Assembly: GCA_023238725.1 (NCBI GenBank)
Contig: CM041551.1
Coordinates: 9,971,759 to 10,035,758 of the forward strand
Reading direction: 5' to 3'
Origin: Scortum barcoo
Lineage: Eukaryota; Chordata; Actinopteri; Centrarchiformes; Terapontidae
Length of the DNA: 64,000 nucleotides
The notes beneath the pieces were generated by a model, which had not been told where the DNA came from, ran no database searches, and saw only the letters and a program-made list of their open reading frames with translations. The position numbers and the translations under genes were made by a program. This document shows positions 11,316-24,600 of the stretch, piece after piece. Position 1 is the stretch's first letter. Each line of letters opens with the position of its first letter.

Positions 11316-12267
11316 GAAATCGAAACAGAGGGAAATTGAAAAACTAATATATATAACCTCAAACCTTCACAGTTATGTCTTCAGCCTATTGACAAGCTCA
11401 ATCACAAGAATGCGCTTTGCACTGATTTTGTCATTCTTTCATCTTTTAATTAAATTATTTTAAAAAGTAAGATGCTCCATGGACCTCATGGATCTTATTT
11501 TAAAGAACTACCTTATTTCCTCCAACCTTTTACCACAACACCACAGAGCGTCTCCACTGTTTTCCGTCGCATCTAATGATTCCAGTTTGTTGACACGCAG
11601 TCTCTTGTGCACCGCAGGCGAAGACTGTTCAGGATTCATTCATGTATGAGTAAACATAACTGCTGTGCACACTTATTTGTTTGATTTCATGCTATACTGG
11701 CATTGTGGCATTAATTACTATTTTAATAGATACTCGGATCAGTGCTTGGCATCTGCTGCTCCACCTAATGAGGTACTTGGATTGGTTACGAAAAAAAAAC
11801 AAAAAAAAGGAAGGTCCACTGCTCAATCAAAAAGTGTAATAGATGGAAGATTTCATTGAAATATTCAGTCTTTCTTCTCTGATGTGTTAATTGTTCCTCT
11901 TTACAGTATGTGGTCACCAACACTTCCATCCATGTTTAATGTTAAAACTCTCCGGGGGTCACATATATCATGCAGAGCAACACTCTCCCTTTCCCCTGTG
12001 CACACACGTACATACACAGAGGACGGCGTGGTATTTGTCACAGGTCACACAGGGGCATTTACTCCCCTTTCCACCGGAGATGATGGACGTAAAAGTATAA
12101 ATCGCTTGCTCCCCCGTTCTCTTCCTGTTAGTTTGAAGGTCACACCTTCTCCCCGGGGACATGATGGATGGAAAACAGTCACATCTCTCTCACCGACTGT
12201 CATGTCAGCTGCCAATTCACACTCGTAAAGCTGCAGCGGTTTCACAAGCATACATTGGCCCTACTTG

Positions 12268-12270
<3 letters not shown>

Positions 12271-12353
<83 letters not shown>
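12271..12353. repeat. (AT)41 microsatellite
   Basis: Eighty-three bases of perfect AT alternation. Long AT tracts can extrude cruciforms and are often mis-sized in assemblies. Confidence 0.97.
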
Positions 12354-12355
<2 letters not shown>

Positions 12356-12956
12356 AAAGATTCTTTACTAGCACACATATAGAGGTAGCCTATATTTCAT
12401 ATATGGTTGGAAATGGTTTATGAGAATGTTTTACATTCCTGTGGCTGCTCTTCTAAATGCATGAGGAGGGGAGGCCAGCATTAAGAGTCTTCAGGCTACA
12501 TAACAAAAGCTCCTGTTCTTGGAGCAAAGTAGACCGAGTGAGATGGTGTAACGTCAGTGTGTTAATGAGCAACATCTTTATCTAATTGATTTTTTTTTTG
12601 CTGAACTAAAATCTCATTATATTCTGTTCAACTGAAAGCACAGACATCTCAATATACATCATGATAATCTGTTACTGTTATAGACTTGTTGGAACATTGA
12701 CACATCACATTATTTGCTCCAAATAGATTTTCAAGTAACTTAAAACCCAGTCATGTTTTTTGAGAGGTCTAGCCATGGCTTTGTTCTATTTTACATTTGA
12801 CATTTTCACATTCTGTTTTCATGGGAATACATAAAATCGGCAAGAAAACTATAACAGATTTTTTTTCCAACCAATAAATCTATGGGGCCCCTTTACAAGG
12901 CAGCTTTAATATCCACATACACAAAAGTGACACACAGTACGCATACATATCACAGT

Positions 12957-13110
12957 ATATCCAGTATATATACACAGTATATATTATTCTCTTATTTTTA
13001 TTGTTTAGACCATTTTTATTATTTATTATTGTTATTCTTTTTTCCTGTACGCTGGCACAACAATTTCCTTCGGGATCAATAAAGTTGTTCGTATTTGTAT
13101 TCATATTCAT
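12957..13110 (+). mobile_element. LINE-type 3' tail (truncated retrotransposon end)
   Basis: An AT-rich stretch with ACAATTTCCTTCGGGATCAA followed by TAAAGTTGTTCGTATTTGTATTC-like short-period repeats. The CAATTTCCTTCGGGAT.AATAAAGT signature followed by simple tandem units is the typical 3' end of several fish L2-like LINEs and the SINEs that borrow their tails. No coding part is left. Recognition is from memory of such tails. Confidence 0.6.
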
Positions 13111-15087
13111 ATATCCATACTCATATGGCCAGTCAGCTAGCCAGTTAGTGGGAGCAGCAATGTAAGTATTTGAGAATTGGAAGCGGTATAATCTGTTGGG
13201 CTCATGTGAGCTGGGAGACCAGCAGCCGAGTCACATAATGCCTCCATCTCCAACCCAGATGATGTAAGAGGAGAGGAGAGGAGATGGAGGACAGTAGAGA
13301 GCTGGTGCGAGTGGAGTGGGGGTAGGAGGATGATTAAGGGGTAAAAAAAGTGGAGAGGAAATCAGAAAACTAGAGCGATAGAAGAGAGAGTCATCTCGTC
13401 CACAACAGAAGCTACAGCCACAACAAAAATCATGACTGTTCTGGGAAAGCTTCCTTCCTTCCACTATCATGTTGGTAAAGTCAAAATCAACTGTAAAATT
13501 TAAACGTATTCATCGTTATATTTCATCCCTTTAGTTTAGGCTCTCTTAATGTATACTGTGGACTATGACTAATGCACAGCTATTAAAACAGCTTAAGCCT
13601 TAAAGCCACTTCAGTGCATAGCTCTTTGCATTATACTCACTCTCTTTGCAGCTTTTTCTTGCCTTTGTCACATGAACCTTTTATTACTTCCTCTATTGTC
13701 TGGGCAGTGTGAGAGCTTTCAATTGTCATAGCGTTTTTATTGTGTTTGTGTGTTGTGTTGTCCCAATATAGATCTGAACTTAATTGAAAGGACATACCAC
13801 GTTATTGGGCCACATACTTATAAGCTTCTGTCTGACCAACATATTTTTAGATTCTCAGTAAGACAAACCTAGCTATTATATAATAGCCGGTAAAGATAGT
13901 CATGGCGGCTTTCATCATGGCTAGACGTGCTGTCTGCAAAGAAGAAAATATAATAATGTTGCAGTAATAACAGACATAAATCTTACTAGTTTGTCAGCTA
14001 GTTATACTGTAGCTGTGTCCCTCTACTGTGTGGGCTGCATAGTGGCAGGCATAACTTGTGATTATGATGGTCTTAATTTTGCCTATATCACTCAAGCTTA
14101 CCAAGTCACTATTAAGAAGAAAGTGAACTTTATTTGTGGTCATGATGTATTCCTTAACATCCTCTCCATCCAGTCGACCTCGTCCAGTTCTGCCTCAAGT
14201 CTGACCTGATTTATCCCCTCTGTTCCCTCTTCAGCCATTTAATCCCATGTACCAGGGTTGGAAATAATACCTCATAGTCAGGAACAGAGGCAGACTGATC
14301 ATGTTGCAGCCGGGTCAAAACATTGTTATCTGGAGTGGGGGGGTGCTGACTGGATAAAAGCTGCACGGGAACAATTCACTGGGGACACACAGTAGCCTGA
14401 GCCACCACAGGGATCAACTGGCTGTACGAGTCCTGTGGGGCAGCTCACCCGAAATCTGTCGCCATCGCACACAAGCACAAAATACTGCTGTACTCGCGCA
14501 CAGAAAATGCACAAGTTCATGTCTCCAGATGGAACAGCAACAAAGAGTATTTTCTAAATTAAACTAAAAATGGAGGAAAGTAGTTTTCTCAAATAATAAA
14601 AAAAAAACAATGTTGTCCTTCAATGAATTAAAACTAGCTTTAAAAAAAAGTGAAACTAGAAATAATCACCAACACTGAACTTACTGAGATGTGTGTATAA
14701 GTGTATATTTATCTGTGGGAAAAGGTTTGTTTCTACAGGCCAGTGACGAAGTAATTAAGTGAGTCAGTCAGTGAGAAAAAATGTGTGAAACAAAGTGAGT
14801 GATCATTTAACAAAGCAAACTAATGAGCAATCAAGTGAGCTTATCTGTGTTTACTCTTAATGTCCAACCAGTGCCTTGAATCTTGAATGAAGAGATTTTT
14901 TGTTTTCAAGTTGAGGAAGTTATATTATGTCCCCGGCCAAATCAGTGAAATTACTTTAATCACAACTTGACACGGCGTTGCACAGAGACAGAAGGCTGCT
15001 CTGCAATCAAAATGATTATGAGATAAAAATAAACAGCAAAATAATGGCGTCATGACAAAGCACACAAACAGAAGAAGACAAAGTTAC

Positions 15088-15224
15088 CTGGGAGATCAGA
15101 GAGTGCTCCTCTCTCTATAATGTGCTTTCTGTACAGAGTCTTCAAAACCTTGGCGCTGCCAAACCTCTTGAAGCGACTCTTCACATTGTTATAATACCAT
15201 TCGAGCGACTGTGTCCTTAAAATC
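15088..15224 (-). CDS. myrip: myrip internal coding exon: second helix of the Rab27-binding (SHD) domain
   Basis: The minus-strand translation contains the stretches RTQSLEWYYNNVKSRFKR and FGSAKVLKTLYRKH. This is the highly conserved block after the zinc finger in MYRIP and melanophilin, which packs against Rab27 together with the first helix. The exon is flanked by the acceptor CTTGTCTGCAG and the donor CCCAG|GTAACTT. Its first base completes the Arg codon begun in the zinc-finger exon, and its last base opens a codon completed in the next exon (phase 1). At 137 bp it is intact and uninterrupted. The upstream intron of about 26.7 kb and downstream intron of about 11.8 kb are the two largest fully contained introns. 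If the frame entering from the upstream exon is the shifted one, this exon is read out of frame and reaches a TAA after about 11 codons. Confidence 0.95.
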
Positions 15225-15597
15225 CTGCAGACAAGGAGGAAGGAAGGGAGGATGGACGGGAGGAAAGAAAGAAAACATGATATTAAGTCAAAAAGAACAG
15301 ATGGCAAAGAAACTGGCAGGAATCAGATCTGAATGTAATTACACCAGGATTATAACTTCGAGTTCAAGCCAAGACTTCCATTAAAATCTGCCTAAGTTGA
15401 GCTCTTAATTATTAAAATGTGGATAACCAGACCTTACAGTCATTTTCAATCATTTTAAGAAATAATGAAATCTCAGGGATACAATCCAATAAAAAACTGT
15501 AGATGGTATTGTGGACTTTTAATAAAGGTTTGGAGTCATATCTGAAGACCTGATCTTGGATTTAAAGCAAATAATTGGCTTTTTAATGTAATTCAGT

Positions 15598-15600
<3 letters not shown>

Positions 15601-15628
<28 letters not shown>
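15601..15628. repeat. (CT)14 microsatellite
   Basis: Twenty-eight bases of perfect CT alternation, about 375 bp upstream (in transcript orientation) of the second Rab-binding exon. On the transcript strand it reads GA. Confidence 0.95.
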
Positions 15629-15630
<2 letters not shown>

Positions 15631-18600
15631 AATATTATACAGGATCCAAGCTGCGAATTGTAACGTGCGCGCCTGCATTGAATGCCGAGCTTTTCAGATG
15701 CGACGTCACATCATTTTCCAGGCTATTCCTCATTTCATGGTGCACGGCCGGTCGGTGCTTGAATGCCAACCAATTACATAAGCAGCAATTCATAACGGAG
15801 AGGGTTATGAAAAGCCCTCAGAAAAGCGCTCCCTTTGCGCCAGTGTTGCGTAGGATTGCAGGAAACTCTGCCAACTTTGTGTTTAATCTTGCAGTCCCTC
15901 CTGCTCTTCTTTAGCTTTTTCATGCCACTGTCACAAACATTAGCAAGGCTAAACAAACACAACACACAAAAACAGATTTACAATTTAAGGAGACAAAACA
16001 CACACTGTATTTACTTATACACTACTCTTTTCAATTTACTATGTATTACACACAGTTGTCATGTTGTTGCTCACACATGCACACATTTGCATATATACAT
16101 ACATACATTTACATTTCATATGTTTCATGAAACCATTAAATGGTATGTGCAAGTGATACCTATGTTTCTTTTCTATAAAAGAATATATTGTTCATGAAAT
16201 GAAAGTATCCACATGGAACCTACTGCATATTAATTATAAATTAATTAGTACTCATAATTATTATATGAATGGACTTTGACACCTTAAATGATTTTTGTGA
16301 GTTACCAACATTTTTACATTTTTTGAATTCTGATGTTTTTGTGTTTAGCTACTGACAAAGGACTTAGATGGATATAATATTTATGTCAGTACAATGTCAT
16401 GGGTTGTCTTTGAATGGGTGCCGTGTTTCCAACCAGGTTTGGCTGAAATATTACCAGTAATACCTGTCTTTGAAAGATAAGGCTGATGGTGTTCTAGATT
16501 TTTCTAATAGTCAACAAATCAATAATAAATTGATCCCATTCCTATAGTCTGTGTTATCAAAGTCTGTTATAGTTTATTCTTCTGTGCCACAGCCCTAAAA
16601 GCACATTAGCTACATGTTGAACTGGTTGACATGCCCCTTTATCATGATGAATACAGGCACTGTAGTTGATTTTAAGTTCAGAGTTTATTTTGAGTCAGTC
16701 CCACATAGCTACATCATCCTGTTGCCACAAATACTCACTTGCCAACCAAACCAGCTGTTGAAAATAGTCCCGGTTTCTTCTGATTTGATAAAAAAACGAC
16801 AGCACCTAAAAATTTTAGGAATGTATCTAGCCTTTTTGAAAAATGAAACCATATATTTGTGACCTGTTTTAGAATTTATGTGCTCAGTAGGAATGATTGG
16901 GCTCGACACTGAGAGCCACATGACGGGGACACTGGAAAGTATTCAGAGATGGACTGTAATTTTTTATGGGATGTATTGTTAATACAAAATACAGCCAGAC
17001 TACTTGTTTTGAAGGAGCTGCAATTTTAGTGTGCATATCTTTTCATGTTATTTCAGAGACCTTTGTATCTAGCACCCATCTCGCTAAAACATTTCAAAAA
17101 TGTCCAGCAAAGGTCAAATAAATCTTTAATGCTTTATAATATACAGGGACACACACACATTCTACACGCATAACTACACGCTACATGTGTCTTTGACTCA
17201 TTCCATCTTCTTCATTGTGAAAGAGCGGGGAGAGGGGAAGTGAGAGAGTACACAAAGTACATGACTGAGTTTTTAGTGTGCCTGCTGATGCCTCTGCTCA
17301 ATGAAGGAGAGGGTGAAAATAGCCATGCTAATAAATGGATCCTGAGTGCCCCTGAGGCTGCATGGGCTGCCACATCCATCCCACCCACCCCTCCTCTCTT
17401 CCCTCCCTTCCTCTTTCTCAGTGGATTTATTATCCTCCGCCTCTATCAGCTGGGCTGCTCAATGGGCCTCAGCTCCTTAATTTCATGCCACAGGTCAACC
17501 TAGTCACTCTAATGGAAGCTGCTGAGCTCCAGTGAAGAGGCCAGACTCTTTTTTTTTTTTATCTCCCTCTAGGCCCAAGAAAGAAGCTACAGAAATGAAT
17601 CTGGAAGAGCATCGAGGTGGCATCATACGAGGCAGAAATACAAATGGGTTCCACCTGTACTCCGAAATGAGGTGGGGAACAGGGAGCAATCTTTTCAGTT
17701 TAGCATCCATGACCGCATCCTCAAAATTAAAATACTAAATAACTGTTTAGAAGACTTGTTATCTGACAAAGGCAGACAAAAGCCGGCTTCATTTTTAAAA
17801 TGAAAAAAATTATTTTTTTTTCTTTTTATTGCCTGAAATTATGTCACTAGCATATTGTCTTGGCTGTAGTTACAGCTAGCTAAGCTAAGGTTAGCTAATG
17901 TTAGCTCCTTTAATTATCGAATTATCGAAAATGATGTTTCCGGCAGACTTTTAAATGTATCCAGCTTACTTGTTTAAAAAGTGAAAAAAGGCATCAGATA
18001 CACACCCGATGGCTTAATTTTGATAATGTCATGCTAAAAGCAGCAAAAGACACCATCCTCATCAATTCATGTTGAAGACATTGACAAAAAGAACCACCTT
18101 GTACTGCAGTCAAGCCAGTTAGTAAAGGTAAAATCAGACAGTGTCTTATTTAGTTCTTGCTCTGTTTAGATACTTAGCTTACTTAATTATAGTATTTAAA
18201 GTCTACATACAGCATGTAACAGCAGAGTCAATCTCCCCATAGTTTTTATTTTAGCATATTTTAATGTCAATGCATACATGCTTTGGTTTTAAATGTAGTT
18301 GCTCAGTGGTGCAATGCTCCCATTATTCTGCCTGTCACTGAAATTGGCATAAAAACAGATGATAAGTAAATGCAAACTTCGGCTCAGGCATCTGCTCCCC
18401 TCCATGCCAACTACACAAACTTGTTGAAATTAGCTAAGCTTCTCCTTTCAGAGAAAAAAGGAGCGAGAGAAGAGGGATTTAGGACAGTGGGAGAGGCGTC
18501 TCGGTGAATGAAGCATGACATTACTTCCCTAGAGTGATCTGATCTAAAAAAGAGAGGGAGAAGGGAGGAGAGTGGAGTGGATAAGCAGAGGCTTTCAAGC

Positions 18601-21600
18601 AAGAGCTGCACTACTGTGTGAGCTTCTGCAAATACACATTTCATAATGAGGCTGGGAGATTCCCTGATGCTTGGCTGCTGCATGAATAAGTAAGAGGGAT
18701 TCCTGTGGATGGTCTCCTGACACTGGGTCTACCCTTCCTCTATCATCACTTCAACTTTGCTCGACTGCGTGGAAACTTCTTCCTTCTCATCCGCTCCTCT
18801 CTTATCTTCACCCTTTTGCCCTCTATTCTTCAGAAGATTGATTTGCACATCTAAATGAGGTCTAAATAAAATATATAGAAGAATATGTAGAAGAAGTGCA
18901 ATAAAAGGTATCTGGATTTGCTGAGTTTCCACCTCCCCTGGCAAAGGGAACCATTACCATAATTGACTTTCTGAGCCTTCTAATGAATTGGTTCAGCTTC
19001 TGTTGAGGCTGCTGTAGGGATGGGAGCAAAGGGAGAAGAAAGGAGGGTGGGGGTTGACTTTAACAGAACATCAAATAGACTTCAGTCTCTTCTGAAGACT
19101 TGCAGAGTGACTGTTCTTGTTAATAGAGGAAAATAAGACGAAAAATTAGATTGTTCTCAGCTCCAGGGTTAGATCAAAGCGCCTGATGTTTGGGAAATTG
19201 TAGCCCTCGAGTTGTGAGGTCTTAATGAGAGAAAAGCTTTGGTATAGGCGTGTTTTCTTTATATCAGCTCTATCATTATGTACCAGGAATAAAACTTTTT
19301 TGCACAACATTTTGGAACATAAAATAGTTTTAAAAATTAATCATAATCAATACAAGATTATTAAAGGAAGAAAAACATAAAAAAGTACTTACCAGGAATC
19401 AACTGGAAATTCTTATTTGCAAATGAATCAAGTGAATCATTACTAACTGGATAAGGGGCTTTGGACATATCCCCTCTGGCCACCATCACCACCAATAGGC
19501 TGACTGTGTAAATTCACTTAACACAGATGGATGCCCTCATTTTCCTTATCTTTACAATATTTATTGAGCTACTAGCTTTCCAGTCTGTCAATATTAAGTA
19601 ATCATGAAGTCATTATGCAGATGATGTGTTACTGTTCCTACAGGATCCTCGGGCATCCCTACAGGAATCCTTTACTCTAAATCAATTATTGTAATCTCTG
19701 CAACTATGGAGTGGATGTGTCAGCCCTTCAAACATTTTTCAACAATTCAACTGTTCAGTGTCTTGTTCAGTGAAAGCAGGGAGCATGATGTGGCAGCAAA
19801 TCAAATTTGTTCCTTTTTGCTGAAAGACTTTCCATTATCCCTTAACTATTCTACCGTGATGTCCCTGATCTTTTACACAAATACGTAAACTGCAACCCAA
19901 ATATGTCCTCAGCTGAAGACAGGCCCACTCAAAAACAAATGTAGTGCACAACAGGGAAGGATATTAATATTGATTAATTTCCTTTGAGGAATAGGAGAAA
20001 ATCTAACTCCAAACAAGAATTTATAGCCTTTCATCCACATCTCTTGCTGCTTCTGTGGTTGTGTATTTGTACATGTCGGAGCAGTGTGTGCAAGACAGAG
20101 AAGTGGGACAAGAACAATTTATTTTGTATATATGCTGAAAATTGTAGTTTTTTTGTAAAAAGAAAACAGAGACCAAGGAAATGTGTAGTGTAGCGTGTGA
20201 GTGAATATGGATCTTTACTAGCACAACACACAAGTCTGTGTTTACCAATTATACAGACTTCACCTGTATTTGCATATTTATCATGTACTGTATGTACTGT
20301 ACTGGAAAAATGTAGGCATTGTTCTGCATTATCATTGCAGAGATTCTTTACAAGCTATGCAGTCTGTGTTGCTACACCACAGCACTACAAACACTCTCAC
20401 TCATTTATTCAGTGTTGGCAGAACAGGCTGAAGGACAAAAGCCAAGGTCGTAGGTCAACTGCTAAAAAGCCTACAGTATGAGTTTTTGAGCGAACCTGGG
20501 CACAGCCGTACTGACCTGTCGGTATGATTTAAAACAGTGTCTGGTTTTCAGCAGGCAGGAAAACAACTCTCTCACGGCAGTGGATCTGTGCACAACCCTT
20601 CCAGGAACCAGCTGGAATGTTAATCACCTGTATGTGCCTCTGTGATTGACATTCAGATGGGCAGGAAGAGGAATATAAGAAGAACTCTTCCTGTATAATA
20701 AGGTTAGAGATGGACTTAGATGGACATAGAGGCAGCCTCTCTCTCTTCTCTCTCTTCTCTTCTTATTTTACCTCTACCTTTTCCTCTATCAGTGTATCAA
20801 GTCTCTCTTATTTCTGCCTCCATCTTCTTGTTTTTTTTCTTTTACCTTTGTGTAATTCTGTTCCTGCTGGACACAGTGACACAAAGCACAACTGCAAATA
20901 TTCTCAATAAAAAAATTATTTTCATGCATTCAAATACTGGCAAAACGGTCATCTAGAAGATCAGTTAATCTGAGACAACACCTCTCATGTTGAGAGAGGA
21001 TGTGTACCCTAATTGTGTATAAGCTCTAGTGTCTATAGAAAGAGTCTTTTTCTATTTTATAGATAACCCAGCGGTTGGCAGGCTCTCCCATGCAGAGCAG
21101 AGGGTCATTAAATGAGCAGACCCCTATGACTGGAGGCACATTTGCATGCAGTGCGTTCTCCACAGCAGTTTAAATCTGCACAGTTTTGATTGTGTGTCTG
21201 GTGTACTGCAGTATTCAACCCGCAAAGCTACTGCAGGTTCACAGCAGGGTATCCTGCTACATTCACTTACCTGCATCTTTAAAAAGTCTAAATTTAGGCA
21301 ATTTACTCTGCCATCTCTTCCTCCTACTAGCTCTTTCTTTCCATACCTAAAGCTGTCAACTTTACTATCTCTCTTCCTCTTTATCACCCAGCTCTCTCTT
21401 CAGGCCTTCAACATCCAGGGTGTTACAGATGAATGTGTCGGCAGCTGGGAGAGCCTGTGGCACAGTATGGAAGACTGGAAACGAGTTATATTGGGACAAA
21501 GTGATCTCAGACAGAGCATGAACAGAGGGACCAAAATGAATTACAAACTGTTCACACGGTGTCTGGTTTCCTAAAGCAGTTGTCCTGATTTTTAGGAGTT

Positions 21601-24600
21601 CTACTGTCAGAACTACACCATGCCACATATACACTGCTAATACTAAATCTTTATCTGTTCATGAAAAGGATTAGATCTTGACCCTTAAATATGTTTAAAA
21701 ACAAATATGACAGGTAAGTAATCATTTTTTGTCTATTAGAAACATCTAATATTTTGTGTGCAAGATTTCTGAAATGTTACATAAAGTCTAATGGAAATTC
21801 TTCAATAGCACATCCTGTTTTCGTTTATCAATCTAACATCATACACCAGATATATTGGTGTCTATGCATCCTGACGTAGCAATAGATAGCGCTTTTTCCA
21901 CTGTAGATGAGAGGATGAATGTAATAGGAGTATTAAAACTGCACCTTTATCATTTTACTGTAATACAATAGCCTATTATCATCTTACTTCAGAGCAGCTT
22001 TCAAGGAAGCCCGCCTCACCTCAGTTCATTTTATGAGGCATTTTGTCCTATCATGTCTAAAAGTAAGTCTATGGGAGACAGATAAGCTTACTATGAGTTT
22101 GTAATGACTCATCAATAATGCATTAAAAAGACTTAAAGTCTTTTCAAGGAATTTAGTCTTTTCATTAATGGTCTGGACCATTCATGCTTTGAAATCTGAT
22201 ATATGTCTTATCTGTGTCCATGCAGCTGCAGCCTGGGTTACCACACACCACAATTAATGTTGTTTTACTGTCACTCTGCATGGAACAGAATATATTTAAC
22301 ATTTGGGGAGATGACTCACTTCAAACAAAACTAGAGCATTCATACAGTAGTGTAATTCGGCTTTTGCGTCAACTGGGTTAGGGCATGGACCAAAGTTTGG
22401 CTCCAGCTGGCCAGATGTCACAACATGTTGTTGTTCAGCAGCACATGTGGGTCATTTTAGGATGGAGGTCTGTTCAAAATGATATCAAATATAGTCCAAA
22501 ACATCTCCCAAATGAAATGACAAAGTTGCAAAGGCAGGTTTTCACAAGCTGCAGTATATTTACATATATTTCCATGTGGATGTATAAAGCATATGGCAAA
22601 GTGAGATAATCTGCTCTCAGCCTCCTGCAACTGCACTGCCTGAGCACCACATGGGATTTTAAGGGAGGCATGCGGAGAGGCAGACCTCTGCAGCAGCCCA
22701 GCAATGTGGCAAAATCTAGTGACAGAATGGGCTGCGGTTTCCCTTTCCACCACTCAAGTCTTTCTCCATCTGGCAATTCTGTGTGGATAATGAAAACTAC
22801 AGCTCCTTGCAGCCTTTATCTGAGCAATTATGTGGAGCCAAAATCATGTTATGATTAGAGGCTGAGACAGGCAAATGTCTGTAAACAAAATTAATTTGTT
22901 AAATGTCTTTTGAGAGAACAACAAAGCCCACTATGACAATTGAATCTCACTAGGGTGGCATCACTGGTATATCTGTAGGTTTCTTTAGGTCATTGTGGGT
23001 GTGGGAGCCCCGGTTTTATCCTCTTAATGTCATCAAACACCTCAGCCAGGAAATGAAAATCCACTGAAATAACAGGATTTAGCGATTACACAATGAGTGC
23101 ACCAGAAAGCTTTTTTTAAAAATATTGTTTTTTTTCATTGCACCTCACACAGGGTTGGTGGGGGTACTTAAAAGTGTCCAAGTTTCTACTGAGATTGCCC
23201 TGTAATCAGAGGATCAGACATCCTAATTGCTATGTATCAGTTTACAATTTTCCTGCAGAAATGCTCTTTTGCACCGGCGACCCCAGTATTTCTAATCTCA
23301 GCTGGATAATGATGTCAGCTAAACAAAGACAATGTACAAAATGTAAACGCAGTTGGTAGAGAATGACAGAAGGAGGCAATGGATAAAGGTCACTGACCTG
23401 ATTCAAACCCCAGACTTTGCACATAAGTGACTTTGAGAAAAGGACACACAGGACAACGGGGGAATAGCATACTGAAGCTGCCAGAGCCCAATGTACTGAA
23501 GTGTCGGTCTTAACAGCCTGTTAGGGAGCAGAGGGAACCAGCCTGACAACACCAAGCTACATATACCACTGTCACCTGTTAGAGACTGAGGAGAGGAGCA
23601 ACGGAGGGGAAAGAGAGGGCAAAGGAGAACAGGGAAGGAATATACAAACAAAAGGGGTAAGACTGACACGGTGAGCATGTTGAGAAAAAAAGGATAATTT
23701 CTTTGATTTGCATTGTGGAGCCAAAGCATAAAGGGACATTTGTTCCATGGGATCTATTTTTAGATGTTCTCCTTTCAAAGCACATACCCCCAGTCTATGT
23801 AATCCATGTGAATCGATCTTTAATGGAAAAGTGGGGGAAGCAGAAAGACATTCTTTGGCTGCACTTGCTCTTATAAGATGTTTGAGTGTGTGTGTGTGCC
23901 TGATAAGCCAGAAAGCCATAAAAGAGGAAGTGTTTCTCAGAAGGTTACAGAACAGCTGCAGACATAAAGGTTTGACACTTGTGGCAGGCACCTGTCTAAA
24001 GCAGTGACCTATACTGTATCCACTGGATGGCTGAACGGATGAATGAAATCAAATGAAGGGAAATGAAAAGGTTGGACTCACTTCCTCCTTACAGACGGTT
24101 TACCATAATGCAAAGTGCATGCAGTCGGAGCATAAATAAAAACACTCTCCAGATTAGGTTTCAGGATGCCTTCATGCTTCAGATTTAAAGACAATTTCCA
24201 TTAATGCACAAGTGTATTTATGATATAAGCAGACCTTTAGTGTATATCTACACACCAGAGAGGCCCCGTGCAGCCAGAGACAGTTCAGATTAACAGTAAG
24301 TATTTATAATGCTTTTTAAGTGCAGATTGTTGCCCATCAAATACTAAAACAATGTGGTGTGTTGTGTCTGAAATTCAAACACAAATGGGGGATAAAGGCT
24401 CACAGTCTGAGGAATCAGAGACACACGGCTTTAAAACCCATATCCACAAATCTGATCATGAACACCAGCATGTCTGGCTCTATCTTATGAGGGCATTTCA
24501 TGGATATTATGAATGGCATTGCCGAAAGGAGACCTCTGTTTTTCTATGATAAAGAATAAGACACTTAAATATCCCAGACAAATCCTCTGTTACATTTAAA

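Larger units (their letters stand above)
7607..15087. other. myrip intron, part upstream of the nested open frame
   Basis: This is AT-rich intronic DNA. It contains (CAG)8 at 7961-7984, a CA tract at 10445-10496, an 83-bp AT tract at 12271-12353, a LINE-like 3' tail near 12957-13110 and a decayed copy of a fish interspersed repeat at 11211-11315. I see no exon, RNA gene or conserved-looking block elsewhere in it. Confidence 0.6.

Noticed and set aside
22126..22144. Short palindrome AAAAGACTT-A-AAGTCTTTT
   Set aside because: Nine-base arms in AT-rich DNA are expected by chance at this scale; no associated feature.
23375..23420. Sequence resembling a tRNA T-arm (GATTCAAACCCCAG)
   Set aside because: I could not assemble the other arms or A-box/B-box spacing of a tRNA. 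At most it is a trace of a tRNA-derived SINE, and evidence is too weak to list.
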